Both the position numbers and the translations under genes were made by a program. Below the pieces are notes generated by a model. That model was not told the DNA's origin and ran no database searches. It saw only the letters and a program-made list of their open reading frames with translations. From Shewanella vesiculosa (GTDB taxonomy: Bacteria > Pseudomonadota > Gammaproteobacteria > Enterobacterales > Shewanellaceae): a stretch of DNA of 64,000 bases. The DNA is taken from NCBI RefSeq assembly GCF_021560015.1, contig NZ_CP073588.1, forward strand, positions 4,718,878 to 4,782,877, in the 5' to 3' direction. Shown here piece by piece: positions 55,140 through 64,000 of the stretch; within the stretch, counting starts at the first letter, position 1, and every line of letters begins with the position of its first letter.

Positions 55140-55519
55140 TGGCAATTGTTGGTATCGGCACAGATATTGTTGAGATTGCCCGCATCGGTGAGCAAAGACA
55201 GCGCCTTGGTGATAGATTAGCCAAAAGAGTACTTACAGAGTCTGAGCTTGCGACTTACTTGCAATCAAAGCAGCCTGAGAGATTTCTAGCGAAACGTTTT
55301 GCAGCCAAAGAAGCCGCTGCCAAAGCGTTAGGTACCGGAATAGGCAGAGGAGTGTCGTTTCAACATATTCATATCGATAATGATGCTAACGGTGCGCCTC
55401 TAATCCGCTTTACTGATGGTGCATTAGCAAGACTAGAACAGTTAAGCGGTCGCTGTGGGTTTATCAGTATTGCCGATGAACAACATTATGCAGTAGCCAC
55501 TGTGGTATTAGAAAGTTGA
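55139..55519 (+). CDS. acpS: Holo-[acyl-carrier-protein] synthase
   Basis: AcpS transfers the phosphopantetheine arm from CoA to acyl carrier protein, needed for fatty acid synthesis. The 126-residue protein has both metal-binding signatures: GIGTDIVEIARI at the start and KRFAAKEAAAKALGTG near residue 57. It starts in the TAATG overlap with pdxJ and ends the lepA-to-acpS block at a terminator. Confidence 0.97.
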   Translation: MAIVGIGTDIVEIARIGEQRQRLGDRLAKRVLTESELATYLQSKQPERFLAKRFAAKEAAAKALGTGIGRGVSFQHIHIDNDANGAPLIRFTDGALARLEQLSGRCGFISIADEQHYAVATVVLES

Positions 55520-55543
55520 TGTCACTACATTAAATGATTTATC

Positions 55544-55567
55544 AAAGGCGCATTAGCGCCTTTTTTT
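55544..55567 (+). terminator. Terminator of acpS
   Basis: AAAGGCGC-ATTA-GCGCCTTT, an 8-bp stem, is followed by a T-run, 25 bases after the acpS stop. Confidence 0.9.
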
Positions 55568-55633
55568 GTGGTCTTTTAAAATCGGCCTAATTGGAGTAAA
55601 TTAACAAGATAACAACAATTAAAGAGACTTAAA

Positions 55634-56155
55634 ATGAAATCTGCAGTAGAACAACTTTCAACTTACAAAAGTGTGCATTTAAATCCGCAAAATATTAAAA
55701 CCCACTTTATTGGCGTTCCGATGATTATTTGGTCAGCATTTTTAATGCTGGGGACCATTCGTTTTGACTGGCAAGATTATCAAATCAGTGTAGCGATGAT
55801 ATTAACAGTGTTGGTGTTGGGCTATTACATGGCGCTTCACATGCGACTGGCGCTTGGTTTAGTGTTATTTATTCTGCCTGTGCTATACACCAGTGAGCAG
55901 GTTGTTCATGCTTCACACCCGTTTATTATTGCTATCAGTATTTTTGTTATCGGCTGGGTGATGCAGTTTATTGGCCATCATTATGAAAAGGCTAAGCCTG
56001 CTTTTATGGATGATCTTAATCAACTTCTGATAGGGCCATTTTTTTTAATGGCAGAGTTATATTTTATGATGGGTTTAGAAAAAGACTTAGCGGCACAAAT
56101 CACTCCCATTGCACGTGAAAAGCGCCGAGCATTAGAAGCTAAACTTTCCAACTAA
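55634..56155 (+). CDS. Mpo1-like (DUF962) membrane protein
   Basis: This 173-residue protein has four membrane segments (about 28-42, 50-68, 72-85 and 95-112). It has the histidine-containing motifs of the DUF962/Mpo1 family: YKSVHLNPQNIKTHFIGVP at the start and QFIGHHYEKAKPAF in the middle. The yeast member Mpo1 is an iron-dependent dioxygenase that shortens 2-hydroxy fatty acids. The bacterial function is not established, but a lipid-oxidising role is reasonable. It is a single gene flanked by terminators and convergent with the CBS-domain gene. Confidence 0.88.
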   Translation: MKSAVEQLSTYKSVHLNPQNIKTHFIGVPMIIWSAFLMLGTIRFDWQDYQISVAMILTVLVLGYYMALHMRLALGLVLFILPVLYTSEQVVHASHPFIIAISIFVIGWVMQFIGHHYEKAKPAFMDDLNQLLIGPFFLMAELYFMMGLEKDLAAQITPIAREKRRALEAKLSN

Positions 56156-56176
56156 TGTGGATGAATTAATGGTCAT

Positions 56177-56206
56177 AAAAAAGGCGCTATTAGCGCCTTT
56201 TTTATC
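56177..56206. terminator. Bidirectional terminator between the DUF962 and CBS-domain genes
   Basis: AAAAAAGGCGCTA and TAGCGCCTTTTTT form a perfect stem that provides T-runs on both strands, 22 bases after one gene and 10 bases from the stop of the other. Confidence 0.9.
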
Positions 56207-56215
56207 GATTGGAGT

Positions 56216-57496
56216 TTACTCGGTATCTTCAATTAACTCTAAATTAGTCGGTAACACTCTGACAGTCTTAATCATGTTATCCGCCACATCGATGACTTCT
56301 ATTTGGTAATCAACGATACGCAAACTGGTGTTTACAGCAGGGATATCTTCAAGAAACTCAATGATTAAACCGTTTAATGTTTTAGGACCATCTATGGGTA
56401 GGTTCCATTTCATTTCTTTATTCAGGTCTCGAATGTTAATCGTGGCATCAATTAAGAAGCTACCATCTTGCTGAATATTAATGTCTTCACTGGCAGTGGT
56501 CATCATTGAGGTGGTGAAATCGCCAACAATTTCTTCCAGAATATCTTCTAATGTCACTAATCCCTGAATATCACCATACTCATCAACAACTAAACCAATA
56601 CGCTCTTTATTTTGTTGAAAATTAGTCAACTGGACGTTTAGTGGGGTGCCTTCTGGAATGAAGTACAACTCTTTTACTGCGCGTAATAATGACGATTTAC
56701 TGAATTGCTGTTTTGATTGTAAGCGTAATGCATCACGCAAATGAATGAAGCCAACGGCATCATCAATATTATCGCGATACACCAATACTCTAGTATGAGG
56801 ACTTTGAACCACGAGCTTATTAATTAATCTGAAATCATCATTAACGTTAATTGCGTAAATATCTGAACGTGAAATCATGATGTCTTCGACTGTGACTTTT
56901 TCTAAATCCAAAATTGACAGTAACATTTCTTGGTGACGCTGTGGGATTAAGGCTCCCGCTTCATGAACAACAGTGCGCAACTCTTCTTGGCTTAATGCAT
57001 CACTTGTTTTGACGGTTTTGATGCCCATCAAGCGTAAAAACAGTGACGTAATTAAATTGATTGCTTTAACAAAAGGCGACAATAAAATTAATAGCCAACC
57101 TAATAAAATACTAGATGGGAAGGCAATGCGCTCAGGATGTAAGGCGGCAAATGTTTTAGGAGTAACTTCAGCAAACACTAACACCACAATGGTGAGTACA
57201 CCAGTAGCAATCGCAACACCCATATCACCAAACAAGCGCATACCAATAATAGTGGCAATGGCTGAGGCAAGGATGTTGACCAGGTTATTACCGATAAGGA
57301 TAAGCCCAATAAGCCTATCAGGGCGATCGAGTAACTTTAAGGCTCGTATAGCGCCTTTATGGTCATTGGATGCAAGGTGTCGTAAGCGGTATCGGTTGAG
57401 GCTCATCATTGCGGTTTCTGAACCCGAAAAATAAGCAGAAATCACGATTAAAACCAAAAGGAAAATAAGGAGTGCGCTGGTAGATATAGCGTCCAA
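56216..57496 (-). CDS. CNNM/DUF21 and CBS-domain membrane protein (YfjD-like)
   Basis: This 426-residue protein has an N-terminal DUF21 membrane domain with four helices (ISAYFSGSETAMMSLNRYRL, about 20-40, is the conserved start). It is followed by a CBS pair (TVEDIMISRSDIYAI and GLVVDEYGDIQGLVTLEDIL) and a CorC/HlyC-type C-terminal domain. The family is linked to magnesium and cobalt resistance or efflux. The start is a TTG; MDAISTSALLIFLL aligns with the E. coli YfjD start. As in E. coli it sits next to a YpjD/CcsA-type gene and ffh. Confidence 0.9.
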   Translation of the reverse strand: MDAISTSALLIFLLVLIVISAYFSGSETAMMSLNRYRLRHLASNDHKGAIRALKLLDRPDRLIGLILIGNNLVNILASAIATIIGMRLFGDMGVAIATGVLTIVVLVFAEVTPKTFAALHPERIAFPSSILLGWLLILLSPFVKAINLITSLFLRLMGIKTVKTSDALSQEELRTVVHEAGALIPQRHQEMLLSILDLEKVTVEDIMISRSDIYAINVNDDFRLINKLVVQSPHTRVLVYRDNIDDAVGFIHLRDALRLQSKQQFSKSSLLRAVKELYFIPEGTPLNVQLTNFQQNKERIGLVVDEYGDIQGLVTLEDILEEIVGDFTTSMMTTASEDINIQQDGSFLIDATINIRDLNKEMKWNLPIDGPKTLNGLIIEFLEDIPAVNTSLRIVDYQIEVIDVADNMIKTVRVLPTNLELIEDTE

Positions 57497-57649
57497 AAAA
57501 GGGGCCCCATGAAGTAGTGTGAAATTGGCCTAAAGGCCAAATTGTCATTAATTTAACGGCCATTATTTATTATTGGCCGTTAGAGTCAAGTTATCTCGGT
57601 TATTTTTAAATTGTATAGATTAGGCTATACACGTTAAAAATAATTAAAA

Positions 57650-58438
57650 TTAGTTTAATATCAATTCTTTAACAATTCTTGCGCCAAAATATGCAAGTGA
57701 AAGTAAACTCGCGCCAGATAAGCTGTAAATCACTGCGGTGCGGATCCTACAGCCGACAGTATATTGTTGCCACAACATAACAGCGTAAACCACCCAAGCG
57801 ATTATTGATAATATGGCCTTATGCCCTTTACCGTCACCGAACATATCTTCTAAAAAGATAAAGCCGGTTACCAGCGATAAACTCAGTAAAATAAATCCAA
57901 TAATGATTAGATGATAAAGCTGTTTTTCTACCGTCATTAATGGCGGCATAGCAGGGCTCATCATCATCTGTTTTTTCTTCAGTTTATTCTGGATGAATAA
58001 CAGTTGAATGGCGTACATAGCCGCTATCATCAATGCGCTGTAGGCCATTAATGATAATACTACATGGGCTAGGAGCTCCGGGTGTATTTCAAAGTGAGTA
58101 ATAAACTGCGGTGGCACTAACCATAGAAGTGCTACAGAGATAATTGAACAGGCATACACAACGGGTACAACAATGATGACTTTAAGTCGAGGCATTGTGA
58201 TAGTGAACGTTAATGCAATAATCCAGTTAACCAAGGAGATCACATTAGTTAAACTAAAGTTTTGTCCATCGACGGTAAACACTGCATTCGAAAGCGCAAA
58301 CCCGTGCATGATGACGGCAATACCAGAAGCCACCATAACGGCCTTACGATTAGGCCCTTCAACATGAAAAAGTCGGCTCGTTACTAAAACCAATGCTAAA
58401 CAATAAAAAAGCATGGCTGCCGCGGAAAAAATAACCAT
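57650..58438 (-). CDS. Cytochrome c assembly (CcsA/YpjD) family membrane protein
   Basis: This 262-residue protein has about eight membrane segments. It carries the family's conserved region around HPELLAHVVLSLMAYSALM and the WVVYAVMLWQQYTVGCR C-terminal part, where CcsA/CcmC-type heme-handling proteins have their histidine and tryptophan-rich segment. E. coli YpjD, also beside ffh, is the likely counterpart and has no firm function; a heme- or stress-related role is inferred. It is divergent from ffh and lies 153 bases upstream of the YfjD-like gene on the same strand. Confidence 0.88.
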   Translation of the reverse strand: MVIFSAAAMLFYCLALVLVTSRLFHVEGPNRKAVMVASGIAVIMHGFALSNAVFTVDGQNFSLTNVISLVNWIIALTFTITMPRLKVIIVVPVVYACSIISVALLWLVPPQFITHFEIHPELLAHVVLSLMAYSALMIAAMYAIQLLFIQNKLKKKQMMMSPAMPPLMTVEKQLYHLIIIGFILLSLSLVTGFIFLEDMFGDGKGHKAILSIIAWVVYAVMLWQQYTVGCRIRTAVIYSLSGASLLSLAYFGARIVKELILN

Positions 58439-58721
58439 TTAGAATCAACCTATCTTAGTCGTTAATGCTGAAAAAACTGCGCCTGAGTAATGAACAATAC
58501 TATTAAAGCATGACCTTTTCATTATTTGTATTAGATTAACATGATCACGGCCTAACATGGCAGTGACCTAAGACCCAAAATTTAACAGTTTCATCGCGTT
58601 TTCGATAATTATTTTGTACAAAATTGGCTAGTGTTTGAGTTCTTCTCGTTGCAAGTATCGTAATTTAGAGTGGCTTGGGTATAATGGGCGCAATTATTGT
58701 TATGCTTAAAAGAGCCGCTCA

Positions 58722-60095
58722 ATGTTTGAGAATTTATCTGACAGACTGTCACGCACACTAAAAAATATTAGTGGCCGTGGTCGCTTAACAGAAGACAACA
58801 TTAAAGAAACTCTGCGTGAAGTGCGTATGGCGCTGCTTGAGGCGGATGTCGCTTTACCTGTTGTTAGAGACTTCGTTAACAGCGTAAAAGAACGCGCTGT
58901 GGGTCAAGAGGTGTCAAAAAGCTTAAGCCCAGGGCAAGCTTTTATCAAAATTGTTCAAAACGAACTTGAAAAAGCCATGGGCGAGGCGAATGAAGCCCTC
59001 GATCTCGCGGCCATTCCTCCAGCTGTAATCATGATGGCGGGTCTTCAAGGCGCAGGTAAAACGACCTCGGTTGCCAAATTAGGTAAGTTTTTACGCACAC
59101 GCCATAAAAAATCGGTACTTGTGGTTAGTGCGGATGTTTATCGTCCTGCGGCAATCAAACAACTTGAAACATTAGCTACTGAAGTCGACGTTGAATTTTT
59201 TCCGTCTGATGTGAGCCAAAAGCCAGTTGATATTGCTAAAGCAGCAATCACTTATGCAAAATTAAAATTCATTGATGTGGTCATTGTCGATACAGCAGGT
59301 CGTCTGCATGTTGATGAAGCCATGATGGATGAAATCAAGCAGCTGCATGCTACTGTAAACCCAATCGAGACATTATTTGTCGTCGATGCCATGACAGGGC
59401 AAGATGCGGCCAACACGGCTAAAGCATTTAATGAAGCTTTACCTTTAACGGGGGTTATCTTAACTAAAGTTGATGGTGATGCTCGCGGTGGTGCTGCTTT
59501 ATCTATCCGCAGTATTACCGGTAAGCCGATTAAGTTTTTAGGTGTTGGTGAAAAAACCGATGCATTAGAGCCTTTCCACCCAGACCGAATTGCTTCGCGT
59601 ATTCTCGGTATGGGTGACGTATTGTCATTAATTGAAGAAGTTGAACGCGGTGTCGATAAAGACAAAGCGATGAAACTGGCTTCAAAAGTAAAATCAGGTG
59701 GCAGTTTCGACCTAGAAGATTTTCGTGAGCAATTACAGCAAATGAAAAACATGGGTGGAATGATGAACATGCTTGAGAAGCTTCCTGGTGTGGGTCAATT
59801 ACCACCAGAAGCATTAGCTCAGGTTCAAGACGGTAAGATGACTGGACAAATGGAAGCCATCATTAATTCGATGACCGCCAAAGAGCGTAAAAACCCAGAT
59901 TTGATTAAAGGGTCGCGTAAACGTAGAATCGCTGGCGGTTCTGGGACTCAAATTCAAGATGTAAACCGCTTATTAAAGCAATTTACCCAAATGCAGAAAA
60001 TGATGAAAAAGATGTCTGCAAAAGGTGGAATGAAGAAGATGATGCGTGGAATGGGTGGAATGTTACCGCCTGGAATGAAGTTTCCGGGCCGATAA
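58722..60095 (+). CDS. ffh: Signal recognition particle protein Ffh
   Basis: Ffh binds signal sequences of membrane proteins emerging from the ribosome, with 4.5S RNA, and docks on FtsY. The 457-residue protein has the N domain, the G domain (GLQGAGKTTSVAKLG, DTAGRLHVDEA, TKVDGDARGGAALS) and the methionine-rich M domain with a tail of MxKM-type repeats (MQKMMKKMSAKGGMKKMMRG). The length is typical. A TATAAT element at 58680-58685 is a possible -10 of its promoter. Confidence 0.98.
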   Translation: MFENLSDRLSRTLKNISGRGRLTEDNIKETLREVRMALLEADVALPVVRDFVNSVKERAVGQEVSKSLSPGQAFIKIVQNELEKAMGEANEALDLAAIPPAVIMMAGLQGAGKTTSVAKLGKFLRTRHKKSVLVVSADVYRPAAIKQLETLATEVDVEFFPSDVSQKPVDIAKAAITYAKLKFIDVVIVDTAGRLHVDEAMMDEIKQLHATVNPIETLFVVDAMTGQDAANTAKAFNEALPLTGVILTKVDGDARGGAALSIRSITGKPIKFLGVGEKTDALEPFHPDRIASRILGMGDVLSLIEEVERGVDKDKAMKLASKVKSGGSFDLEDFREQLQQMKNMGGMMNMLEKLPGVGQLPPEALAQVQDGKMTGQMEAIINSMTAKERKNPDLIKGSRKRRIAGGSGTQIQDVNRLLKQFTQMQKMMKKMSAKGGMKKMMRGMGGMLPPGMKFPGR

Positions 60096-60208
60096 TATAA
60101 GCATCTTTCGAGTGCTAAATTAGTTAATTTTAAATTCAATCAGTTGGTTAGGTTATATTTTTGACTTTATTACAACAAAACGGGTGAGCTAAAAATCATC
60201 AGTTTTGG

Positions 60209-60236
60209 TTGCATTAGTTCAAAAGTCAGGTAAAAT
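60209..60236 (+). promoter_or_regulatory. Putative sigma-70 promoter of the rpsP operon
   Basis: TTGCAT and TAAAAT with a 16-base spacer would start transcription near 60243, about 80 bases before rpsP and just before a hairpin. Confidence 0.5.
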
Positions 60237-60251
60237 CTTCCGGCTTTCTTT

Positions 60252-60292
60252 CTGGGACTCTTTGCGAACACGGAGTTCCAGTTTTTATTTTT
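60252..60292 (+). promoter_or_regulatory. Attenuator-like hairpin in the rpsP leader
   Basis: CTGGGACTC and GAGTTCCAG pair over nine bases (one G-T pair) around a 12-base loop. They are followed directly by TTTTTATTTTT, the form of a rho-independent terminator, but placed between the likely promoter and rpsP. It may adjust operon expression, or it may end transcripts coming from ffh. Confidence 0.55.
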
Positions 60293-60324
60293 GCTTCTAG
60301 CAAATCATTAGAGGAATAAAACGC

Positions 60325-60576
60325 ATGGTTACCATTCGTTTAGCTCGTGGCGGCGCAAAAAAGCGTCCATTTTACAATATCGTTGTTGCTGATAGCCGCA
60401 ATGCTCGTGACGGTCGTTTCATCGAACGTGTAGGTTTTTTCAATCCATTGGCTCGTGGCCAAGAAGAAACATTACGTTTAGATCTTGATCGTGTTGAGCA
60501 CTGGGTTGCTACTGGCGCTGCAACATCTGACCGTGTTGCAAAACTGATCAAAGACGCGCGTAAAGCTGTTGCTTAA
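60325..60576 (+). CDS. rpsP: 30S ribosomal protein S16
   Basis: S16 is a small-subunit assembly protein. The 83-residue sequence begins [20 protein letters not shown] and has the [16 protein letters not shown] motif of the family. AGAGGA precedes the start. It leads the operon rpsP-rimM-trmD-rplS. Confidence 0.99.
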   Translation: MVTIRLARGGAKKRPFYNIVVADSRNARDGRFIERVGFFNPLARGQEETLRLDLDRVEHWVATGAATSDRVAKLIKDARKAVA

Positions 60577-60597
60577 TTGCGTATAAGGTATAGATAG

Positions 60598-61128
60598 ATG
60601 AGTAGTAACCAAGAGCTAGTTGTACTGGGAAAGTTAGGCTCCAGTCATGGTATTAAAGGTTGGCTAAAAATCACTTCCTATACCGATTCTGTTGAAGGTA
60701 TTTTCGATTATTCGCCTTGGCTTATAAAAGAACAAGGCGTTTGGCGTGAAGTTAAGGTTGCTCAGTGGCGTTTTCAAGGTAAAGCTGTTGTGGCTGAACT
60801 TGAGGGTGTTGCTACCAGAGAAGATGCGCAAATGCTCACAAATTGTGAGATTGCTATCAAGTCTGAGCAAATGAAAGAATTGGATGACAGTGAATTCTAT
60901 CATCGTGATCTTATCGGCTGCGAAGTGACCAATATAAACGGCTATAACATGGGTATTGTTGAACAGATCGTGGAAACAGGGTCAAACGATGTACTACTAG
61001 TTAAAGCTAATGCCAAAGATGCCTTCGGCAAAGCGGAACGTATGATCCCCTTTGTCCCTGAGCAGTTCATCAAACAGGTGGATTTGCAAGGGAAACAGAT
61101 TTTAGTGGATTGGGATCCTGACTTCTAA
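60598..61128 (+). CDS. rimM: Ribosome maturation factor RimM
   Basis: RimM helps 16S rRNA processing and assembly of the 30S head, where it binds S19. The 176-residue protein has the N-terminal RimM barrel ([20 protein letters not shown]) and the C-terminal PRC-barrel ([10 protein letters not shown], with [10 protein letters not shown]). It lies 21 bases after rpsP. Confidence 0.98.
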   Translation: MSSNQELVVLGKLGSSHGIKGWLKITSYTDSVEGIFDYSPWLIKEQGVWREVKVAQWRFQGKAVVAELEGVATREDAQMLTNCEIAIKSEQMKELDDSEFYHRDLIGCEVTNINGYNMGIVEQIVETGSNDVLLVKANAKDAFGKAERMIPFVPEQFIKQVDLQGKQILVDWDPDF

Positions 61129-61143
61129 GTCGAGGTACAACAT

Positions 61144-61890
61144 ATGTGGTTAGGGGTAATAACCCTGTTTCCAGAGATGTTTCGTGCTGTTACAGACTTT
61201 GGGGTTACGGGTCGAGCCGTGAAAAACGGCCTGCTTGAGTTGCAAACGTGGAATCCTCGTGATTTCACCCATGATAAACACAATACTGTAGACGATCGCC
61301 CTTATGGTGGTGGACCAGGTATGTTGATGATGGTGCAACCTTTGCGTGATGCTATCCATGCGGCAAAAGCTGCTGCAGGTGATAGGGCAAAAGTGATTTA
61401 TCTGTCTCCTCAGGGACGCAAGCTGGATCAGCAAGGCGTTACTGAGTTAGCTAAATCAGAGAGTTTGATTTTAGTGTGTGGTCGATACGAAGGTGTTGAT
61501 GAGCGCATTATTCAAACTGAAGTAGATGAAGAATGGTCTATCGGTGATTACGTACTTTCGGGTGGCGAGTTACCGGCAATGACATTAATCGATTCAGTGG
61601 CTCGTTTAGTACCTGGTGTACTTGGCAAGCAAGCGTCAGCAGAGCAAGATTCTTTCTCTGATGGCCTACTGGATTGTCCTCATTATACTCGCCCTGAACA
61701 ATTGGATGGTCTTGACGTACCCGCAGTGCTGTTAAGCGGTGACCACGAAAAAATTAGACTCTGGCGTTTACAACAAAGTATCGGAAGAACTTTTTTGAGA
61801 CGGCCAGAATTATTTGAAAATCTAGCTCTGACTGACGAACAATCGACTTTATTAGCGCAGTTCGTGAATGAAACGGACAAGTCCGCATAG
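61144..61890 (+). CDS. trmD: tRNA (guanine-N1)-methyltransferase TrmD
   Basis: TrmD methylates G37 of tRNAs next to the anticodon and prevents frameshifting. The 248-residue SPOUT enzyme has the deep-knot motifs [26 protein letters not shown] and [12 protein letters not shown], and the tRNA-binding [12 protein letters not shown] loop. It is the third gene of the rpsP operon, with a 15-base gap after rimM. Confidence 0.99.
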   Translation: MWLGVITLFPEMFRAVTDFGVTGRAVKNGLLELQTWNPRDFTHDKHNTVDDRPYGGGPGMLMMVQPLRDAIHAAKAAAGDRAKVIYLSPQGRKLDQQGVTELAKSESLILVCGRYEGVDERIIQTEVDEEWSIGDYVLSGGELPAMTLIDSVARLVPGVLGKQASAEQDSFSDGLLDCPHYTRPEQLDGLDVPAVLLSGDHEKIRLWRLQQSIGRTFLRRPELFENLALTDEQSTLLAQFVNETDKSA

Positions 61891-61923
61891 TCAACGCTCA
61901 GTTATTACTAGGATGGAGTAATT

Positions 61924-62277
61924 ATGAACAACATCATTAAAATGCTCAACGATGAGCAAATGAAAACAGATGTACCTGATTTTGGTGCTGGTGATACAGT
62001 AGTAGTTCAAGTACGTGTTAAAGAAGGTGAAAAAGAGCGTCTTCAGGCTTTTGAAGGTTTGGTCATCGCTAAGCGTAACCGTGGTCTGCATTCAGCATTC
62101 ACAGTACGTAAAATCTCTAATGGTGAAGGTGTTGAGCGTGCTTTCCAGACGCATAGCCCGTTAATTGCTAGCATCGAAGTTAAGCGTCGCGGTCGTGTAC
62201 GTCGTGCTAAACTGTACTATTTACGTGAGCGTTCAGGTAAGTCTGCACGTATCCGTGAAAAATTGGCAACTAAGTAA
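61924..62277 (+). CDS. rplS: 50S ribosomal protein L19
   Basis: L19 lies at the interface between the ribosomal subunits. The 117-residue protein has the family pattern [33 protein letters not shown] and [28 protein letters not shown] precedes the start. A strong terminator ends the operon shortly after. Confidence 0.99.
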   Translation: MNNIIKMLNDEQMKTDVPDFGAGDTVVVQVRVKEGEKERLQAFEGLVIAKRNRGLHSAFTVRKISNGEGVERAFQTHSPLIASIEVKRRGRVRRAKLYYLRERSGKSARIREKLATK

Positions 62278-62317
62278 TAGTTACCGATACAGAATAAAGA
62301 TGCAGTGTTCGCACAAC

Positions 62318-62342
62318 AACCCGCCGAAAGGCGGGTTTTTGT
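62318..62342 (+). terminator. Terminator of the rpsP-rplS operon
   Basis: AACCCGCC-GAAA-GGCGGGTT, an 8-bp GC-rich stem with a stable GAAA loop, is followed by a T-run, 40 bases after rplS. Confidence 0.92.
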
Positions 62343-62654
62343 TTGTAGCGCTTTAAAAAAGTAAAGATCAAAAACAGTTCCGGGTTAGCGATAAGAGTGA
62401 CCTAACCATAATAAGATATAAGCGGATCCCGTAATTAATGTCGTTTAGATGTATCGTTTTGTATAAAAAATCATCGATTAAATGATTTTTAACTTTTTGT
62501 ATAAATAACCCTTGCCCTAATGCCATGGCACAGGCATAGTTGCTTTTAACTTGTAATGGTGTAGCGTTACAGTGTTACTGAGTTTAGCCATCAGATATCT
62601 AGAATATTAATCTATTAGTGACCTTAGGTCTGTCGTCAAAAGAGAGTGATAAGT
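62343..62654. other. aroF upstream region with an AT-rich inverted repeat
   Basis: No gene is seen. AAAAATCAT and ATGATTTTT (62466-62490) pair around a 7-base loop, followed by AACTTTTT. The string TTTTGTATAAA occurs on both sides of the hairpin as a direct repeat (near 62457 and 62496). It may be a promoter with an operator or a weak attenuator; no TyrR-type box (TGTAAA-n6-TTTACA) was found. Confidence 0.4.
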
Positions 62655-63746
62655 ATGCAACAAGATACCATTAATAATGTGCACATTAGTTCAGAGCAAG
62701 TGCTAGTCACTCCTGCAGAGTTAAAGCAAGAACTACCATTATCAACTCATGCTTATCAATATATCCTTAATGCACGCAAGCAAGTATCAGATATTGTTCA
62801 TAAACGGGATAATCGCGTGCTTGTGGTCACTGGACCTTGTTCTATTCATGATATTGCAGCAGCAAAAGAGTATGCATTAAAACTTAAAAAGTTACATGAT
62901 GAGCTCAGCGATGACTTTTACATTTTAATGCGAGTTTATTTCGAAAAGCCTCGTACAACAGTGGGCTGGAAGGGCTTAATTAACGATCCTGACATGGATG
63001 AGTCATTTGATGTAGAGAAAGGTCTTAGAATGGCTCGTGAGCTGATGATTTGGCTTGCTGAGCTTGAACTACCCATTGCTACTGAGGCACTTGATCCGAT
63101 AAGCCCACAGTATATGTCTGAGTTAGTTACTTGGTCAGCTATTGGCGCAAGAACCACTGAATCTCAGACTCATCGTGAAATGGCTTCAGGTCTATCAATG
63201 CCTGTTGGTTTTAAAAATGGTACCGATGGCAAATTGGAGGTGGCTATTAATGCACTTAAATCTGCTGCTAGTAGTCATCGCTTTATGGGGATTAACCAAG
63301 AGGGCCAAGTGTCATTACTACAAACTGCTGGTAACCCTGATGGTCATATTATTTTACGTGGTGGCTTATCTCCTAATTATGACGCGCACAGTGTTGCTGA
63401 AAGTGAGGCTCAAATTCATAAAGCCAAGCTCAGTGCTCGGTTAGTTATTGACTGTAGTCACGGTAATTCATCAAAAGATCATTTACGTCAAAAAAACGTT
63501 TGTGAAGATGTATTTAATCAAATTGAAGCGGGTAATAAATCTATCATCGGTGTTATGCTTGAAAGTAACCTCAATCAAGGTAATCAGAGTTCAGATAAAC
63601 CCTTAGCAGAGCTAAAATATGGTGTTTCTGTTACTGACGCCTGCATTGACTGGGAAACCACTGAAACTATTTTAAGACAAGGCGCTAACCAGTTGTCTGT
63701 AGTGTTACCAACACGTTTTGATTCGCTGCAGGTCGTCAACGGTTAA
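62655..63746 (+). CDS. aroF: 3-deoxy-7-phosphoheptulonate synthase (DAHP synthase)
   Basis: This enzyme condenses phosphoenolpyruvate and erythrose 4-phosphate, the first step of the shikimate pathway. The 363-residue class I enzyme has [40 protein letters not shown] and [11 protein letters not shown] with the metal-binding cysteine and histidine. I chose the ATG at 62655 ([10 protein letters not shown]); the frame is open three codons upstream from a GTG. The overlap with tyrA suggests the tyrosine-sensitive form, though the feedback type cannot be proved from sequence. Confidence 0.95.
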   Translation: MQQDTINNVHISSEQVLVTPAELKQELPLSTHAYQYILNARKQVSDIVHKRDNRVLVVTGPCSIHDIAAAKEYALKLKKLHDELSDDFYILMRVYFEKPRTTVGWKGLINDPDMDESFDVEKGLRMARELMIWLAELELPIATEALDPISPQYMSELVTWSAIGARTTESQTHREMASGLSMPVGFKNGTDGKLEVAINALKSAASSHRFMGINQEGQVSLLQTAGNPDGHIILRGGLSPNYDAHSVAESEAQIHKAKLSARLVIDCSHGNSSKDHLRQKNVCEDVFNQIEAGNKSIIGVMLESNLNQGNQSSDKPLAELKYGVSVTDACIDWETTETILRQGANQLSVVLPTRFDSLQVVNG

Positions 63747-64000
63747 TGGATAAACAGATGAATGAAAAAACCACAGCAGGCCTAGAGCATCTTCGTGATT
63801 TAATTGATGGCGTTGATCAACAATTACTGCATTTATTACGTAAACGCCTTGATTTAGTTGCACAAGTTGGCGCAGTAAAACATGCCGCTGGTGTGCCTAT
63901 TTATGCTCCACAACGTGAAGCCTCCATGTTAGCAAAGCGGCGAAATGAAGCGCAAAGCATGAACATTTCACCACAGTTAATTGAAGATATACGGCTTATG
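63746..64000 (+). CDS. tyrA: Chorismate mutase/prephenate dehydrogenase TyrA (N-terminal part)
   Basis: The window ends inside this gene, so only the chorismate mutase domain is present. It reads [20 protein letters not shown], then [14 protein letters not shown] and [16 protein letters not shown], the AroQ helix pattern with its conserved Arg, Lys and Glu residues. The ATG at 63746 overlaps the aroF stop by one base; a second ATG four codons on (63758) fits the family start as well. The aroF-tyrA pair channels carbon into tyrosine. Confidence 0.95.
   Translation, partial: MDKQMNEKTTAGLEHLRDLIDGVDQQLLHLLRKRLDLVAQVGAVKHAAGVPIYAPQREASMLAKRRNEAQSMNISPQLIEDIRLM

Noticed and set aside
62439..62486. 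Possible 15-codon leader peptide before aroF (starts MSFRCIVLYKK)
   Set aside because: It has only one Phe and one Tyr codon, so it lacks the run of regulatory codons that attenuation would need, and no ribosome binding site is clear.
62541..62576. TGTAA and TTACA pair upstream of aroF as a TyrR-like box
   Set aside because: The spacing is ten bases and the third A/T positions are wrong; the TyrR box needs TGTAAA and TTTACA separated by six.

Overview
This window is chromosomal DNA of a marine gammaproteobacterium, almost certainly Shewanella. The gene order tyrS/anmK, gltBD, hptA-oxyR-cyaC, mutH/rppH-ptsP, nhaA-nhaR-sdhE, nadB/rpoE-rseABC-lepAB-rnc-era-recO-pdxJ-acpS, ffh, rpsP-rimM-trmD-rplS and aroF-tyrA is the one I know from that genus. 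The AT-rich intergenic DNA and the protein wording point to a low-GC, S. frigidimarina-like lineage. The genus call rests on recalled synteny and protein similarity, not on a database search.

Layout. 1-8 kb: a DUF2750 fragment, peptidoglycan genes (anmK, an M23 peptidase), tyrS, small membrane proteins, a CbiB-type cobalamin protein and mtnN. 8.1-8.6 kb: a small graveyard holding a broken nfsB nitroreductase and the tail of an EAL-domain protein. 8.6-19.5 kb: a minus-strand accessory cluster with a TonB-dependent receptor, a TVP38-flavoprotein disulfide oxidoreductase fusion, a DUF547 protein, a YnjBCD-type ABC transporter, a CDP-alcohol phosphatidyltransferase and a sterol-desaturase-family hydroxylase. 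19.7-23.4 kb: a DoxX-like protein, a cytochrome c/FTR1 iron permease with a candidate Fur box, and a PilZ protein. 23.5-34.7 kb: gltBD, then radical-SAM YhcC, the Arc phosphotransfer protein HptA, OxyR, the membrane adenylate cyclase CyaC, and MutH. 34.7-43.3 kb: a DnaA-box cluster at the position of DARS2, then rppH-ptsP, a TauE/SafE protein, an inverted long-type thyA, nhaA behind a structured leader, and nhaR. 43.3-64 kb: conserved housekeeping blocks for SdhE, NAD synthesis, the sigma-E module, translation and secretion, the rpsP operon, and aroF-tyrA, which runs off the end.

Six genes carry frame breaks: the TVP38 fusion, yhcC (twice), oxyR, thyA, era and recO. Six of the seven breaks sit in mononucleotide runs. 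era is essential and thyA nearly so, so base-calling errors are the simplest explanation. The nfsB and EAL remnants look genuinely degenerate.

The most interesting non-coding signals are the DnaA-box cluster between mutH and rppH (candidate DARS2), a layered hairpin followed by a T-tract just upstream of nhaA (riboswitch-like), a 14/15 Fur-box match upstream of hptA, a perfect 20-bp palindrome upstream of gltB, and an attenuator-like hairpin between the rpsP promoter and rpsP. No tRNA, rRNA, CRISPR array, insertion sequence or prophage was seen.
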